DNA from: Thiorhodovibrio litoralis
GTDB lineage: Bacteria; Pseudomonadota; Gammaproteobacteria; Chromatiales; Chromatiaceae
Length of the DNA: 64,000 bases
Direction: 5' to 3'
Assembly (NCBI RefSeq): GCF_033954455.1
Contig: NZ_CP121473.1
Coordinates: 2,776,501-2,840,500, forward strand
Made by a program: the position numbers and the translations under genes. Below, piece after piece: positions 8,804 to 18,862 of the stretch; positions within the stretch are counted from its first letter, which is position 1, and each line of letters begins with the position of its first letter. The notes beneath the pieces were generated by a model. The model searched no databases, was not told the origin of the DNA, and worked only from the letters and a program-made list of their open reading frames with translations.

Positions 8804-9970
8804 TCAGACCAACACCAGGTTGTCCCGGTGAATCAACTCCTCGTCATCTACAAAGCCAAGGATGGCGGCAAAATTGGCGCTCGGCTGGCCGCGCAGGCGA
8901 CGGGTCTCGAGCGCGTCATAATTGACCAGGCCACGGGCGATCTCGCGACCGTCGGCATCCACGCAGGCAACGGGATCGCCGCGGCTGAACTGGCCCTCGA
9001 CCGCTTTCACGCCGACAGCGAGCAGGCTGCGGCCTTTCTCGCGCAGCGCGCGCACGGCGCCATCGTCCAGCACCAGGCGTCCCAGTGGCTGCAAATGCCC
9101 GGCCAGCCATTGCTTGCGCGCGGCTTGCGGGCCCTGCACCGGCATCAGCAGGGTGCCGATGTCGGCCCCGCGGTGAATTTCCTCCAGCACCCCGGCGCGC
9201 CGCCCCGGTGCGATCACTGTCGCGCAGCCGGAACGCGCGGCCAGACGCGCGGCGCGCACCTTGGTCAGCATCCCACCGCGCCCGAGCCCGGAGCGGCTGC
9301 CGCCAGCGGCCGTGTCGAGGCGACTGTCATCAATGCGCGTCGCGCTGATCAGGGACGCATCCGGGTGGGTGCGCGGGTCGGCCTCGAACAGGCCGTCTTG
9401 GTCGGTCAGCAGGATCAGCAGTTCAGCCTCGATCAAGTTGGCGACTAGCGCCGCGAGTGTGTCATTATCCCCAAATCGCAGCTCATCGGTGGCGACTGTG
9501 TCGTTCTCGTTCACCACCGGGATAACCCCAAGCGCGAGCAGCGTACGCAAGGTGCTGCGCGCATTGAGGTAACGCGCGCGGTTGGCCAGATCATCGCGCG
9601 TGAGCAGAATCTGCGCGGTATGCAGGCCGCGCTGGGCAAAGCCGTCCTCGTAGGCGCGGATCAGCCCCATCTGACCGATGGCCGCCGCCGCCTGCAGCTG
9701 GTGCAGCGTGCGCGGGCGTTGCCGCCAGCCCATGCGCGCCATGCCCTGTGCCACGGCACCGGAGGAAACCAACACCACCTGATGGCCCTGCTGGCGCTGC
9801 GCGGCAATTTGCGCGATCCAGGGTGCGAGGATCTCCGCGGACAACCCTTGCCCGTCGGCCGTCAGCAGCGCACTGCCGATCTTCACCACCCAGCGCTTGA
9901 TGCTCGGGATGCGCTCGCGCGCGAACAGGGGAGACTGGGTTGGAAGGGAAGGGGAGATGTCGTCGGTCAC
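8804..9970 (-). CDS. proB: Glutamate 5-kinase
   Basis: First step of proline biosynthesis: ATP-dependent phosphorylation of L-glutamate to glutamyl-5-phosphate in the cytoplasm. The amino-acid-kinase domain opens with [17 protein letters not shown] and includes [39 protein letters not shown] and a Gly-rich [19 protein letters not shown] segment. The C-terminal third is a PUA domain, as in the long ProB form. I place the start at the GTG at 9970, with GGAAG six bases upstream; a TTG at 9985 is an alternative. It follows obgE by about 60 bases on the same strand, as in other gammaproteobacteria. Feedback inhibition by proline is known for the family. Confidence 0.95.
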   Translation of the reverse strand: MTDDISPSLPTQSPLFARERIPSIKRWVVKIGSALLTADGQGLSAEILAPWIAQIAAQRQQGHQVVLVSSGAVAQGMARMGWRQRPRTLHQLQAAAAIGQMGLIRAYEDGFAQRGLHTAQILLTRDDLANRARYLNARSTLRTLLALGVIPVVNENDTVATDELRFGDNDTLAALVANLIEAELLILLTDQDGLFEADPRTHPDASLISATRIDDSRLDTAAGGSRSGLGRGGMLTKVRAARLAARSGCATVIAPGRRAGVLEEIHRGADIGTLLMPVQGPQAARKQWLAGHLQPLGRLVLDDGAVRALREKGRSLLAVGVKAVEGQFSRGDPVACVDADGREIARGLVNYDALETRRLRGQPSANFAAILGFVDDEELIHRDNLVLV

Positions 9971-10030
9971 TGAGAACTTCCGCAACGAAATCAGATTTCG
10001 GCCTATGCTGAAAACGCGTTGGCCACCAGT

Positions 10031-11152
<1,122 letters not shown>

Positions 11153-11230
11153 TCAGAATAGAGCGATCTGGGAGGGGCGGCCAGGTTCGAGCGATCAACT
11201 TAGGGAACGCGCCCCCTTCGCTTAACGAAC

Positions 11231-11256
11231 AAAGCCCCGCCAGCAGACGGGGCTTT
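11231..11256 (-). terminator. Rho-independent-type terminator after rplU-rpmA
   Basis: A perfect nine-base inverted repeat (AAAGCCCCG / CGGGGCTTT) with an eight-base loop lies 27 bases downstream of the rpmA stop, between rpmA and obgE. On the minus strand the stem runs into TTTGTT. It probably ends or attenuates the ribosomal-protein transcript so that obgE-proB are expressed at a lower level. Confidence 0.75.
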
Positions 11257-11282
11257 GCTTGCAGAAGCGAAATAAAAGGGTC

Positions 11283-11546
11283 TCAGCCAGCAACAGGCTG
11301 AATGCTGACGAACTTGCGATTCTTCGGCCCCTTCACGTCAAACCGCACCACGCCGTCTGCCAGCGCAAAGAGCGTGTGATCGCGTCCGCAGCCAACATTC
11401 TCGCCACCATGAAAGCGTGTGCCGCGTTGCCGGACAATAATGGTGCCAGCATGAACCTGTTGCCCGCCAAAGCGCTTCACACCAAGGCGTTTGGATTCTG
11501 AATCGCGGCCGTTACGCGAACTGCCGCCTGCTTTTTTATGTGCCAT
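11283..11546 (-). CDS. rpmA: 50S ribosomal protein L27
   Basis: Component of the large ribosomal subunit near the peptidyl-transferase centre. The sequence opens [18 protein letters not shown], the invariant L27 N-terminus, and continues with [19 protein letters not shown] and [17 protein letters not shown]. The length of 87 residues is typical. A GGAG lies ten bases before the ATG. It follows rplU by 23 bases in the same operon and is followed by a terminator hairpin. The N-terminus needs no cleavage, unlike the Firmicutes form. Confidence 0.98.
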   Translation of the reverse strand: MAHKKAGGSSRNGRDSESKRLGVKRFGGQQVHAGTIIVRQRGTRFHGGENVGCGRDHTLFALADGVVRFDVKGPKNRKFVSIQPVAG

Positions 11547-11569
11547 GAAATATCTCCAAAAACCGTCGG

Positions 11570-11932
11570 TCAGGCTGCGGCATCTTCAGCCGATGCGGCT
11601 TGGCTCTGGCCCGACGCCGCAGAGGCGCCGATACCAGTAATGCGCACCTCGGTAAAATCCTGGCGATGCCCCTGCCGCTTCAGATGATGTTTGCGACGGC
11701 GAAACTTGATGATCCGCACCTTCTTGCCGCGCCCATGGCTTAACACCTGCGCGCGCACCTGCTCGCCGCTCAGATAAGGCTTGCCGACCTGGACCTGGTC
11801 GCCATCGGCCAGCATCATCACCTGGTCGAAAGTAATGTCCGCGCCCTCGTCAGCAACGAGCTTCTCAACGCGCAATTTGTCGCCTTCAGCGACCCGATAC
11901 TGTTTGCCACCGGTGCGAATCACCGCGTACAT
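11570..11932 (-). CDS. rplU: 50S ribosomal protein L21
   Basis: Large-subunit protein that binds 23S rRNA. The family signature [20 protein letters not shown] starts at the ATG at 11932, preceded by GAGGAG nine bases upstream, so longer in-frame extensions are rejected. The conserved basic C-terminal motif [20 protein letters not shown] is present, followed by an Ala/Ser-rich tail (residues about 103-120) that is longer than in E. coli L21 (103 residues). It is the first gene of the rplU-rpmA transcript and has a good sigma-70 promoter just upstream. Confidence 0.97.
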   Translation of the reverse strand: MYAVIRTGGKQYRVAEGDKLRVEKLVADEGADITFDQVMMLADGDQVQVGKPYLSGEQVRAQVLSHGRGKKVRIIKFRRRKHHLKRQGHRQDFTEVRITGIGASAASGQSQAASAEDAAA

Positions 11933-11974
11933 GTTCAGCTCCTCAAGCATCAGTGCTTTGCAATCAAGCCCAGC

Positions 11975-12004
11975 AGTATAGCCATGAACTTCGCAGGGAG
12001 TCAA
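11975..12004 (-). promoter_or_regulatory. Sigma-70-type promoter for rplU-rpmA
   Basis: Reading the minus strand, TTGACT (12004-11999) is followed by an 18-base spacer and TATACT (11980-11975). The predicted start would give a leader of about 35 bases before the rplU ATG. The boxes each match the consensus at five of six positions. The promoter is retained in spite of the insertion sequence that begins within about 200 bases upstream. Confidence 0.65.
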
Positions 12005-12185
12005 ACTATCTCGAGCTGTTGCAGCAATTCCCGCTGCTCCCCATTCGGTCGCGCGCCCGTCGATTGAGCGAGCGTTGCGAAACCCCTGGGCAGAGGAAAA
12101 CCTCACGGGTAAGCCGTGATGGTGCAAGCTGGCTGTTGGTTATCCCCTGAACATCATCACACGAGCGCTCGGTCACGGCGGTCGT

Positions 12186-13490
12186 CTAGGAAGTATCCCA
12201 GGTCAGGACGAGTTTGGGCGGATCGAAGATGGAGCGATACAGGGCCTCCCAATTTGGGATCAGGCAGAGATTGAAGCGATGGCGTAGCTGATCCCACAAC
12301 CGGATCTTGCTCTGCGCCGCTGTCATTGCGGTTTGAAACAGCCGACAACAGCGTTGTTGGATCTGGTCGATGAGAAACGCCAGCATCATCAGATGCATCA
12401 GCACGGTGCTTAAGTGTTGATCGCCGTGACCGAAGTTGTGCTCGAAGTGATAGCCTTGATTTTTCAGGGTGTTAAAGGTTTCGTTCTCGATTTTCCAGCG
12501 GGCGCGGGCTCCTCGCATCAAAGTCATCAGGTTGGTGTCGTCGATGGGAATGTCGGTGACCCAGGAGAAATGGGTCACCTTGCCATCCGGGGCGTGCTCC
12601 CAGTACTCGAGGAAATTGACCTCCAGGTCAAAATTGGACTCATTCAATGGGGCACCGTTGAGAGAGCGAAAGCGGTGGCGCGTGCCGTCTTCGTCCTTGT
12701 ACTCGCGCACGATCGTCGTTGGGGTGTTGGCCACCCAGTCGAACAGAAAGCCATGGTCGCTTTCCTTGGCACCGAGGATGAAGCGCATGTTCAACGCCTG
12801 AAGATGGCGGATGTGCGGGGCGTTGGACGCCAAGGCATCCTCAATGACGATGAGTTTCAGGTGCGGATGCTCGCGACGCACATCGCTTAACAACCGCTTG
12901 CTGGCGTTGCGCTCGCAGTCGTTTTTCTTCGCCCCATCGGCGCGCATAATGGGCTCTGGTGCCAAGGGAAAGACCTCGCGCTGATCGGGGTGGACCAACA
13001 CCGCCGCCAGCGCCTGATGGTAGTAGGTGATGGTGCCGTCGCGGTGGTGTTTCTCGGCGCAGTGCTGGCAATGGATGCTCTGTGAGGAGAAGTACCCGGT
13101 GCCGTCGAGCGAGAGCAGGTAGTGCCCGTGCAGATAGGCAAACCCTTCCAAGCCCTTGCCCCGCTGCAAGGCGGCCAACAACGCCTTGTACAAGGGGCGC
13201 AGATGCTTGGGGTCCATCACATCGAGACGTTGGCGAAACCAGGTATCGCTCGGGGCGCGCTCAATGCCGTAGAGCGTGCGCAGATTCGCTCGCTTGGTTG
13301 CATCCTTGCGGTCTTGGTCGAATTGCAGCAAGGAGGGGTATTTCAGTCCGAACAGCGCCAGACCGGACATCAGGTGATCGACCAGCGGGATGTCGCTCGC
13401 CGCTTCATCCGGGATTTTCCCGAAGACCGATCGCGCGGTGCGCAGCAGTCCGGCGGCACTCAGCGATTGACGACCAAAAGGCGCACTCAT
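12186..13490 (-). CDS. DDE transposase (IS4-like clan, possibly ISNCY/ISDol1-type)
   Basis: A full-length 434-residue transposase that cuts and joins DNA of its own element. The RNase H-like catalytic core is visible: Asp in LLSLDGTGYFSSQ, Asp in LIVIEDALASN, and the Glu region RARWKIENETFNTLKNQGYH. The last segment resembles, from memory, the ISDol1 group of ISNCY elements, so the family call is tentative. A CxxC plus His-type segment (IHCQHCAEKHH) may bind metal. There is no frameshift, so the element may be active. It sits upstream of rplU and is oriented the same way as that operon. Confidence 0.85.
   Translation of the reverse strand: MSAPFGRQSLSAAGLLRTARSVFGKIPDEAASDIPLVDHLMSGLALFGLKYPSLLQFDQDRKDATKRANLRTLYGIERAPSDTWFRQRLDVMDPKHLRPLYKALLAALQRGKGLEGFAYLHGHYLLSLDGTGYFSSQSIHCQHCAEKHHRDGTITYYHQALAAVLVHPDQREVFPLAPEPIMRADGAKKNDCERNASKRLLSDVRREHPHLKLIVIEDALASNAPHIRHLQALNMRFILGAKESDHGFLFDWVANTPTTIVREYKDEDGTRHRFRSLNGAPLNESNFDLEVNFLEYWEHAPDGKVTHFSWVTDIPIDDTNLMTLMRGARARWKIENETFNTLKNQGYHFEHNFGHGDQHLSTVLMHLMMLAFLIDQIQQRCCRLFQTAMTAAQSKIRLWDQLRHRFNLCLIPNWEALYRSIFDPPKLVLTWDTS
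12186..13490 (-). mobile_element. Insertion sequence, minimum extent (ends not resolved)
   Basis: The transposase above implies an insertion sequence covering at least this interval. I compared the flanks (about 12100-12185 and 13491-13560) by eye and found no convincing terminal inverted repeat or target duplication. A hairpin of seven base pairs (CTCGCAA / TTGCGAG, 13501-13522) sits just outside the start codon and may belong to the right end. Confidence 0.7.
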
Positions 13491-14265
13491 CAGTTCTTAC
13501 CTCGCAACCTGAGCTTTGCGAGATAATACCCTGATTCTGTGAGAAAGTTTACGAAAACATTTTTCCCACAATCATGCAGTGCATTGTTTTTAAAGCAAAT
13601 AATTCTTCAACGGGAATTGCTGGAGCTGTTGTGCTTGGCGCTCAGCCTGGAGATCATCGTACAGGGTCTGGATTCGGATCTTATCGATACTGTGACCTGC
13701 CTCGCGAAGCTTAACTTCCTGGCCGACGCATCGCGGATCTCGGCCGGGCGTGACTGTCTCAGGCACCGCTAGGGGCGCTGGCGGCTCTAAATCCAATGCG
13801 ACCCGGTCTGCATAGCAACAACGCTGCATATCGTCTTCGGCGGCGCGATGGTCTTGCGGGGCCGGCTTGGCCTTGGATGCTCGGTCTTGAGCGCTTTAGT
13901 GTTTGCCGCGTTCTTCGTCTTAAGGCGCGCGCCAGGCGCAAGCTGTTTCGCATGTGCCTGATGGAAGTGCGCAATCCGCTTGGCGTCGCCAGTTCCAGGG
14001 TGTCCGCGCTTAGTAGTCCGCAGCGACAAGGCAACCGGTGTCATAACCGCCTCGTCCGCTCCGGCAGCTGAATTCTCCGATGATCAACCGACTACTGCAC
14101 TTATTGATTGTTCTGCCCGCAAAGCTAACCCGCAGCGCCAGGGACCACACCAATCAGACGCAGCTTATGGCTAGCCCCGGAGCCGATGCGGTCATCTGAC
14201 TGTTGAGTCCCCTCCGAAAAGCCAATTTTGGGCCTGTATTTAGCGTTTGATTATCGATTTTTTTC
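13491..14265. other. Gene-free interval between two insertion sequences
   Basis: About 775 bases lie between the two elements. The only open frames are short and out of register with each other, and their translations show no family I recognise. One minus-strand frame at 13590-13829 ends in a hydrophilic, Gln-rich helix-like stretch and could be a C-terminal gene scrap. The sequence next to the IS1634 element is AT-rich. I read the interval as scar DNA left by insertion and deletion. Confidence 0.5.
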
Positions 14266-16364
14266 TTAACCCATATTTAACATTTCCACGCCGAAAATCG
14301 GCGTAAGTCATTGAAGTTTTCTCTGGAGAGAAAATAATATCCCGCCGGATCAGTGACTTGAAACTGGCGACCCAAATGTAGTGCCATAATATTACGGAGC
14401 CCCATTGACGCGCGCGCCCGCGCAGCGGAGCATGCGTGCATGTACATTCGCCGCACCACCATCAAGAGCCGACGCACTGGTCAGCCGTACTTCACCTATC
14501 GGCTGGTGGAGTCGGTGCGCGAAGCCGGGCGGGTGCGCCAGCGCACGGTGCTGAATCTCGGCCGTCACTTCGAGGTCCCGCGCGGGCAATGGCCGGCCTT
14601 GGCACGGCGCATTGAGGCCTTGGTGGGCGGGCAGTCGGAGCTGTTCATTGACCTCGATGCCCGTTGGGAGCCGCTGGCGCAACAGTTGGCGGCGCAGGTG
14701 ATTCGCGCCCGCGCGGGGGAGGATCCCTCCGAGGGGAGCGCGCCCAACTTCCAACGGGTCGATGTCGAGACAGTCGATGTGGTGCGCCCGCGCAGTGTCG
14801 CGGTCGAGCATGTCGCCTTGGCCGCCTGGGGGCAGATGGGCTTGGATGAAAAACTCACGGCTTTGGGCTTCAGCGGCCCGCAACGCGCGGCGGCCATCGG
14901 CAATGTGATCGGTCGCATGGTGGTGCCGGGTAGCGAGTTGGCGACCCATCAGTGGTTGCAACAGCGCAGCGCCCTGGGCGAGTTGATCGACGTTGATTTC
15001 GCCGACCTGGATCTGATGGCGCTCTACCGCATCACCGATCGGCTGCTCGCCCACAAACCGGCATTGGAGTCCTTCCTGTATGCCCGCGAGCGCGATCTGT
15101 TCGAACTTGATGAAGTGATTACGCTCTACGACCTGACCAATACCTATTTCGAGGGCAGCGCCAAGCATAACGCCAACGCCGCCTTTGGCCGTTCGAAAGA
15201 AAAGCGCAGCGACTGCCCGCTGGTCACCCTGGCGCTGACGCTCGATGCCAGTGGCTTTCCCAAACGCAGCGAGGTGTTCGCTGGGAACGCCGTGGAAGCC
15301 GAGACGCTGGCAAAAATGCTGCGTGCCTTGACGCCCGAGCAACAACGCACCCCACCGACGGTGGTGCTCGATGCCGGCATTGCCACCGAGGAGAACATCG
15401 CCTGGCTGGTGGCGCAGGGCTACCGCTATGTCGTGGTCAGCCGAAAGCGACATCTGCAGTTCGATCCCGAGGCGGCCTGTTTGATCAAAGAAGACGGCCC
15501 ACTGACCATCCGCGCCCAGCGGGTAGTCAAGAAAGAAACCAACGAAGTCGAGCTGTATTGTCACTCCAGCCAACGTGAGCTCAAAGATCGCGGCATTGCC
15601 GATCGCTTCGCGCAACGCTTCGAGCAGGCCCTGCAGCAACTCGCCGATGGGTTGCACAAGCCAGGCACCGTCAAGCGCTTTGAGAAAGTCATCGAGCGCA
15701 TCGGGCGGCTGAAGCAGAAATATCCGCGTGCCGCGCGCTACTACGAGATCAGCGTCGACCCCGATGAGAAAGGGAAAAAGGCCAAGGCCATCCGATGGTC
15801 GCGGATCACCCCGGTCGATGACACCTTGCCCGGTGTCTATTGCCTACGCACGAATCAAACCGAATGGGATGAAGCGCGCCTATGGCACACCTTTGTCATG
15901 CTCACCGATCTGGAAGCGGTGTTTCGCTCCCTGAAGTCGGAACTCGGCCTGCGCCCAGTCTATCACCATAAAACCGACCGGGTTAGCGCGCACCTGTTCA
16001 TCTCGGTACTAGCCTACCATCTGGTTCATACCCTGCGCTTGCAGCTGAAAGCCGCTGGCATTCATCTGAGCTGGGAGGGCATCCGCCGTGAGCTCGATGG
16101 GCAAGATCGCGTCACGGTTGAGCTCAAGCGCGACGATGGGCGCACCCTGCATATTCGCAAAGCCACAAGGGCGGAGCCGCGCCAGCAAGCCATTTACGAT
16201 GCCTTGGGCGTGAGTGATCGCCCGGGTGGACAACAGCTGACTTTGATCTGAATGAGCAGCACCGGCGGCAAAATCGCAAATGTAGTGCCGTAACGGATAT
16301 CTGTGTACACTTATCCTGCTGAAAATCAAGATAATTCTGTGACCAGTTGTTAAATATGGGTTAA
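14266..16364 (+). mobile_element. IS1634-family insertion sequence with perfect terminal inverted repeats
   Basis: A perfect 17-base inverted repeat bounds the element: TTAACCCATATTTAACA at 14266-14282 and its reverse complement at 16348-16364. TTAA is palindromic, so the outermost four bases could instead be a target duplication. Inside, a 12-base direct repeat AAATGTAGTGCC occurs at 14374-14385 and 16278-16289, on either side of the transposase gene. The element is about 2.1 kb, intact, and has AT-rich flanks on both sides, as expected for this family's target preference. Confidence 0.88.
14440..16251 (+). CDS. IS1634-family transposase
   Basis: A 603-residue DDE transposase, within the unusual length range of the IS1634 family. 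The N-terminus MYIRRTTIKSRRTGQPYFTY and RTVLNLGRHFEVP are typical. Catalytic acidic residues lie in TLYDLTNTYFEG, VVLDAGIATEENIAWL and the C-terminal TDLEAVFRSLKSELGLRP. The segment HHKTDRVSAHLFISVLAYHL is also diagnostic. The frame is uninterrupted and the element has perfect ends, so it is probably competent for transposition. It stands between scar DNA and the 3' end of the gmd glycosyltransferase operon, which runs in the opposite direction. Confidence 0.95.
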   Translation: MYIRRTTIKSRRTGQPYFTYRLVESVREAGRVRQRTVLNLGRHFEVPRGQWPALARRIEALVGGQSELFIDLDARWEPLAQQLAAQVIRARAGEDPSEGSAPNFQRVDVETVDVVRPRSVAVEHVALAAWGQMGLDEKLTALGFSGPQRAAAIGNVIGRMVVPGSELATHQWLQQRSALGELIDVDFADLDLMALYRITDRLLAHKPALESFLYARERDLFELDEVITLYDLTNTYFEGSAKHNANAAFGRSKEKRSDCPLVTLALTLDASGFPKRSEVFAGNAVEAETLAKMLRALTPEQQRTPPTVVLDAGIATEENIAWLVAQGYRYVVVSRKRHLQFDPEAACLIKEDGPLTIRAQRVVKKETNEVELYCHSSQRELKDRGIADRFAQRFEQALQQLADGLHKPGTVKRFEKVIERIGRLKQKYPRAARYYEISVDPDEKGKKAKAIRWSRITPVDDTLPGVYCLRTNQTEWDEARLWHTFVMLTDLEAVFRSLKSELGLRPVYHHKTDRVSAHLFISVLAYHLVHTLRLQLKAAGIHLSWEGIRRELDGQDRVTVELKRDDGRTLHIRKATRAEPRQQAIYDALGVSDRPGGQQLTLI

Positions 16365-16507
16365 TAAATCAATATTTTATAAAAATAAGGATTCTCTAAT
16401 ATACGCGATTTTGGACTTTCCGGAGTTGACTCACTGTTCAACCCGAAATGCAGCCGCGGGGCCAGAGCTGGCTGACGATGCTGCGCGGAGCGCAGGTTGC
16501 TGGGACA

Positions 16508-17680
16508 TCACGCTGATTCCGTAAGAATTCGGCGATAAAGATCCGCAGTCTGCCGTATACAGCGCTCCCACGTGTAGTTTGAAGCACGTCGCAAACCCTG
16601 GGGTTTAGCAAATGCCCGCCACTGTTCATCATCGAGTACACGGAAAACCCCCTCAGCCAGCGCGTCGAGATTCTCCGGATTCACTAATAGACCCGCAGAA
16701 CCAGCCACCTCCGGCAAAGAGGATATATCTGACGTAAGCACGGGAACCCCGGCGCTCATTGCCTCAAGCACCGGTAGCCCGAATCCCTCATACAGAGATG
16801 GGTAGAAAAAACCACGCGCCCCGGCGAAAATACACGGCAAATCCTGCTCTGCAACATAGCCCAAATAATGAAGCCATCCTTGCCTACGAGCCGCGGAAAT
16901 TCGATCGTGCAAAGCAGCGCTCAACCACCCGCGGCTACCGACAATGACCAGTGGATAATTCGTCCGACATCGCGGCGGCAAGCGCTCGTAAGCATAAATC
17001 AGCTGGTCGATGCGCTTTCTCGGTTCAAGAGTGGACACACAAAGCCCGTAGCCATCATGCTTCAACCCAAGAGGAGTCAAAACCGAGTGAGTCTCGGTTG
17101 CGTCCATTGGTCTGAAACGCTTTTCGACACCCAGTGGAATCGCCGTAACACGCTCCAACGGCCAAGAAAAAAACTCCGCTACTTCTTTGCGAACAGCTTC
17201 GGAGTCGGTGATCAAGTGCGTCACACGCTGCAGAGTTTTCGGAAATTCACTGTCAAAGTACAACCTGCGCGCAGCCGGATGAAGTTCAGGGTAACGATAA
17301 TTTGATAAGTCATGAACGGTGGCGATCGACCTACCTGAAAAGGGAGGAACAAAATAGTTAGGCGAGTGGTATAAATAATCCCCCAAATGTCGCATGCGCC
17401 ACTTCATAAGTGGCGGCATCACCAATGTATAGACCTTCACTGCCGTGGTGCGTGCAGCCAGGTAGCGCCTGAGCCTTGCCGTCGTTCCAAGTCGGATTTC
17501 GGCACTGGACGCGCACTCATTAGCCATCGACTGCAGGTCAAAGACCCATCGGCCCGTCGAAATGTAGCGGATTGCCTCGACATCCGGCAGTAGCGGCAAA
17601 CCTTGAGCCAACTGCAAGGCGTAGCGACCAATTCCAGTTAAGGGTGGAAAAATTGTATCAACGGATAAAACAATCTTCAA
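16508..17680 (-). CDS. Glycosyltransferase family 4 (mannosyltransferase-like)
   Basis: GT-B glycosyltransferase, last gene of the minus-strand gmd operon. It opens with MKIVLSVDTIFPPLTGIGRY, the Thr-Gly-Ile-Gly-Arg loop common in O-antigen mannosyl- and rhamnosyltransferases. It then has ATVHDLSNYRYPELHP, LCVSTLEPRKRIDQLIYAY, and FFYPSLYEGFGLPVLEAMSAGVP (shown split), with the two Glu residues of the E-x7-E motif. Length 390. It follows the previous GT4 by 48 bases. The IS1634 element ends about 140 bases beyond its stop, so downstream operon genes may have been lost. The GDP-sugar made by the gmd pathway is a likely donor, but this is inference. Confidence 0.87.
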   Translation of the reverse strand: MKIVLSVDTIFPPLTGIGRYALQLAQGLPLLPDVEAIRYISTGRWVFDLQSMANECASSAEIRLGTTARLRRYLAARTTAVKVYTLVMPPLMKWRMRHLGDYLYHSPNYFVPPFSGRSIATVHDLSNYRYPELHPAARRLYFDSEFPKTLQRVTHLITDSEAVRKEVAEFFSWPLERVTAIPLGVEKRFRPMDATETHSVLTPLGLKHDGYGLCVSTLEPRKRIDQLIYAYERLPPRCRTNYPLVIVGSRGWLSAALHDRISAARRQGWLHYLGYVAEQDLPCIFAGARGFFYPSLYEGFGLPVLEAMSAGVPVLTSDISSLPEVAGSAGLLVNPENLDALAEGVFRVLDDEQWRAFAKPQGLRRASNYTWERCIRQTADLYRRILTESA

Positions 17681-17728
17681 TTTACCTCCTGTATCGGGCC
17701 ATCAGGGCAAGTTTAGCGCTCCCTACGA

Positions 17729-18862
17729 TCATCTCCAGGCGCTCGAGGGCAAATGGCGAACAACGCCGATTAAAGCCCGAAATGTTTCCTTCGCCGTCTT
17801 GGTCCAAACAAACTGCTCCCGCCACTTCCGTGCGGCTTCGCCCTTTCTCTCATCATGCGGATAATCGGTAGTTAATGCTTGCAAAAGCGCTCTTACCCAG
17901 GCCTCATCATCATTTGATTCAACATATTTGACATAGTCGCCCCCCACTTCCGGAATCGATCCGCAACGGGTGCTCAGGACCGGGGCTCCAGCAAGCATAG
18001 CCTCCAGCACCGGCAACCCGAATCCTTCATACAAACTGGGAAAAGCAAACAAGTCCGCCTGTTGATACAAGCCTACCAAATGTGAACGGTTCAGACCGGA
18101 CAGTCGGGAAAAGCGATTTGGATCTCTTAATCCCCGCAAAGCCGCTTGCACTGCCGCTTCCCCCAGCCGCGGAAGCCCCACCAACACGAGTTGATGCGGG
18201 ATCTGCTCCTCCAGCGCCACAAACGCCCGGACCAACTGATCCACGTTCTTGTGCGGATAGGTATTGGCGACACAGAGAATATATGGATCCTTAATCAAGG
18301 GTTCACCACCGAAAGGTTCAGCAAAAATCGGATCCGCCGCCAAGGGCGTAACCGCAATTTTATCTGCTTTGGCCCGAGTAAACCGCAGGATTTCACTTTT
18401 AGAAAATTCGGAAATAGTCAGCAGCTGTTTTGCCCGCAAACTAGCTGCCTGCACCAGCACCTCCGTAGTAAAACGCCCGACAAAACTTAGATCCTGAGGA
18501 AAGCGTTTGTACTGCATATCTAAAATACTTACGACCTGCGGGCTCCCACAAAAAAAAGGCGCGGTATATCCGGGCGACCACAAAACATTGGCTCCCGATT
18601 TTCTGACCTTCCCGGGCAATTCGAATTGCTCCCGCAGAATGCGAATCACGCGGTTTCTGGCTTTGAAGGGACACAATACACACTGCCACCCTTCACCGGC
18701 AAACTCCGAGGACAAACGCTCATGGTTTTCCAGATTCGTAAACAATATAAAGTCATGCGGAAGCTCCTGCCGCTTCCATTCCCGGAGAATTTCCAGCAAA
18801 TAAGTTTCACTTCCTCCCACCTCTCCGGGGATAAAAAACAAGGTGTTTATAGCGATTTTCAT
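17729..18862 (-). CDS. Glycosyltransferase family 4
   Basis: A second GT-B enzyme in the gmd operon. I start it at the ATG at 18862 (MKIAINTLFFIPGEVGGSET) because this overlaps the stop of the upstream GT2 gene by ATGA and gives the normal GT4 N-terminus; a longer in-frame start at 18913 lies inside the preceding gene. The C-terminal half shows ILCVANTYPHKNVDQLVRAF and FAFPSLYEGFGLPVLEAM. The Lys of the PHK segment and the paired Glu residues match donor-phosphate binding in the family. The gene is visibly poorer in GC than the housekeeping genes of the window, suggesting horizontal origin. Confidence 0.87.
   Translation of the reverse strand: MKIAINTLFFIPGEVGGSETYLLEILREWKRQELPHDFILFTNLENHERLSSEFAGEGWQCVLCPFKARNRVIRILREQFELPGKVRKSGANVLWSPGYTAPFFCGSPQVVSILDMQYKRFPQDLSFVGRFTTEVLVQAASLRAKQLLTISEFSKSEILRFTRAKADKIAVTPLAADPIFAEPFGGEPLIKDPYILCVANTYPHKNVDQLVRAFVALEEQIPHQLVLVGLPRLGEAAVQAALRGLRDPNRFSRLSGLNRSHLVGLYQQADLFAFPSLYEGFGLPVLEAMLAGAPVLSTRCGSIPEVGGDYVKYVESNDDEAWVRALLQALTTDYPHDERKGEAARKWREQFVWTKTAKETFRALIGVVRHLPSSAWR

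Noticed and set aside
14392-15657. A 421-codon open frame on the minus strand
   Set aside because: It lies antisense to the IS1634 transposase, whose motifs and perfect element ends are clear. The minus-strand product has no family signature and is a by-product of GC-rich codon use.
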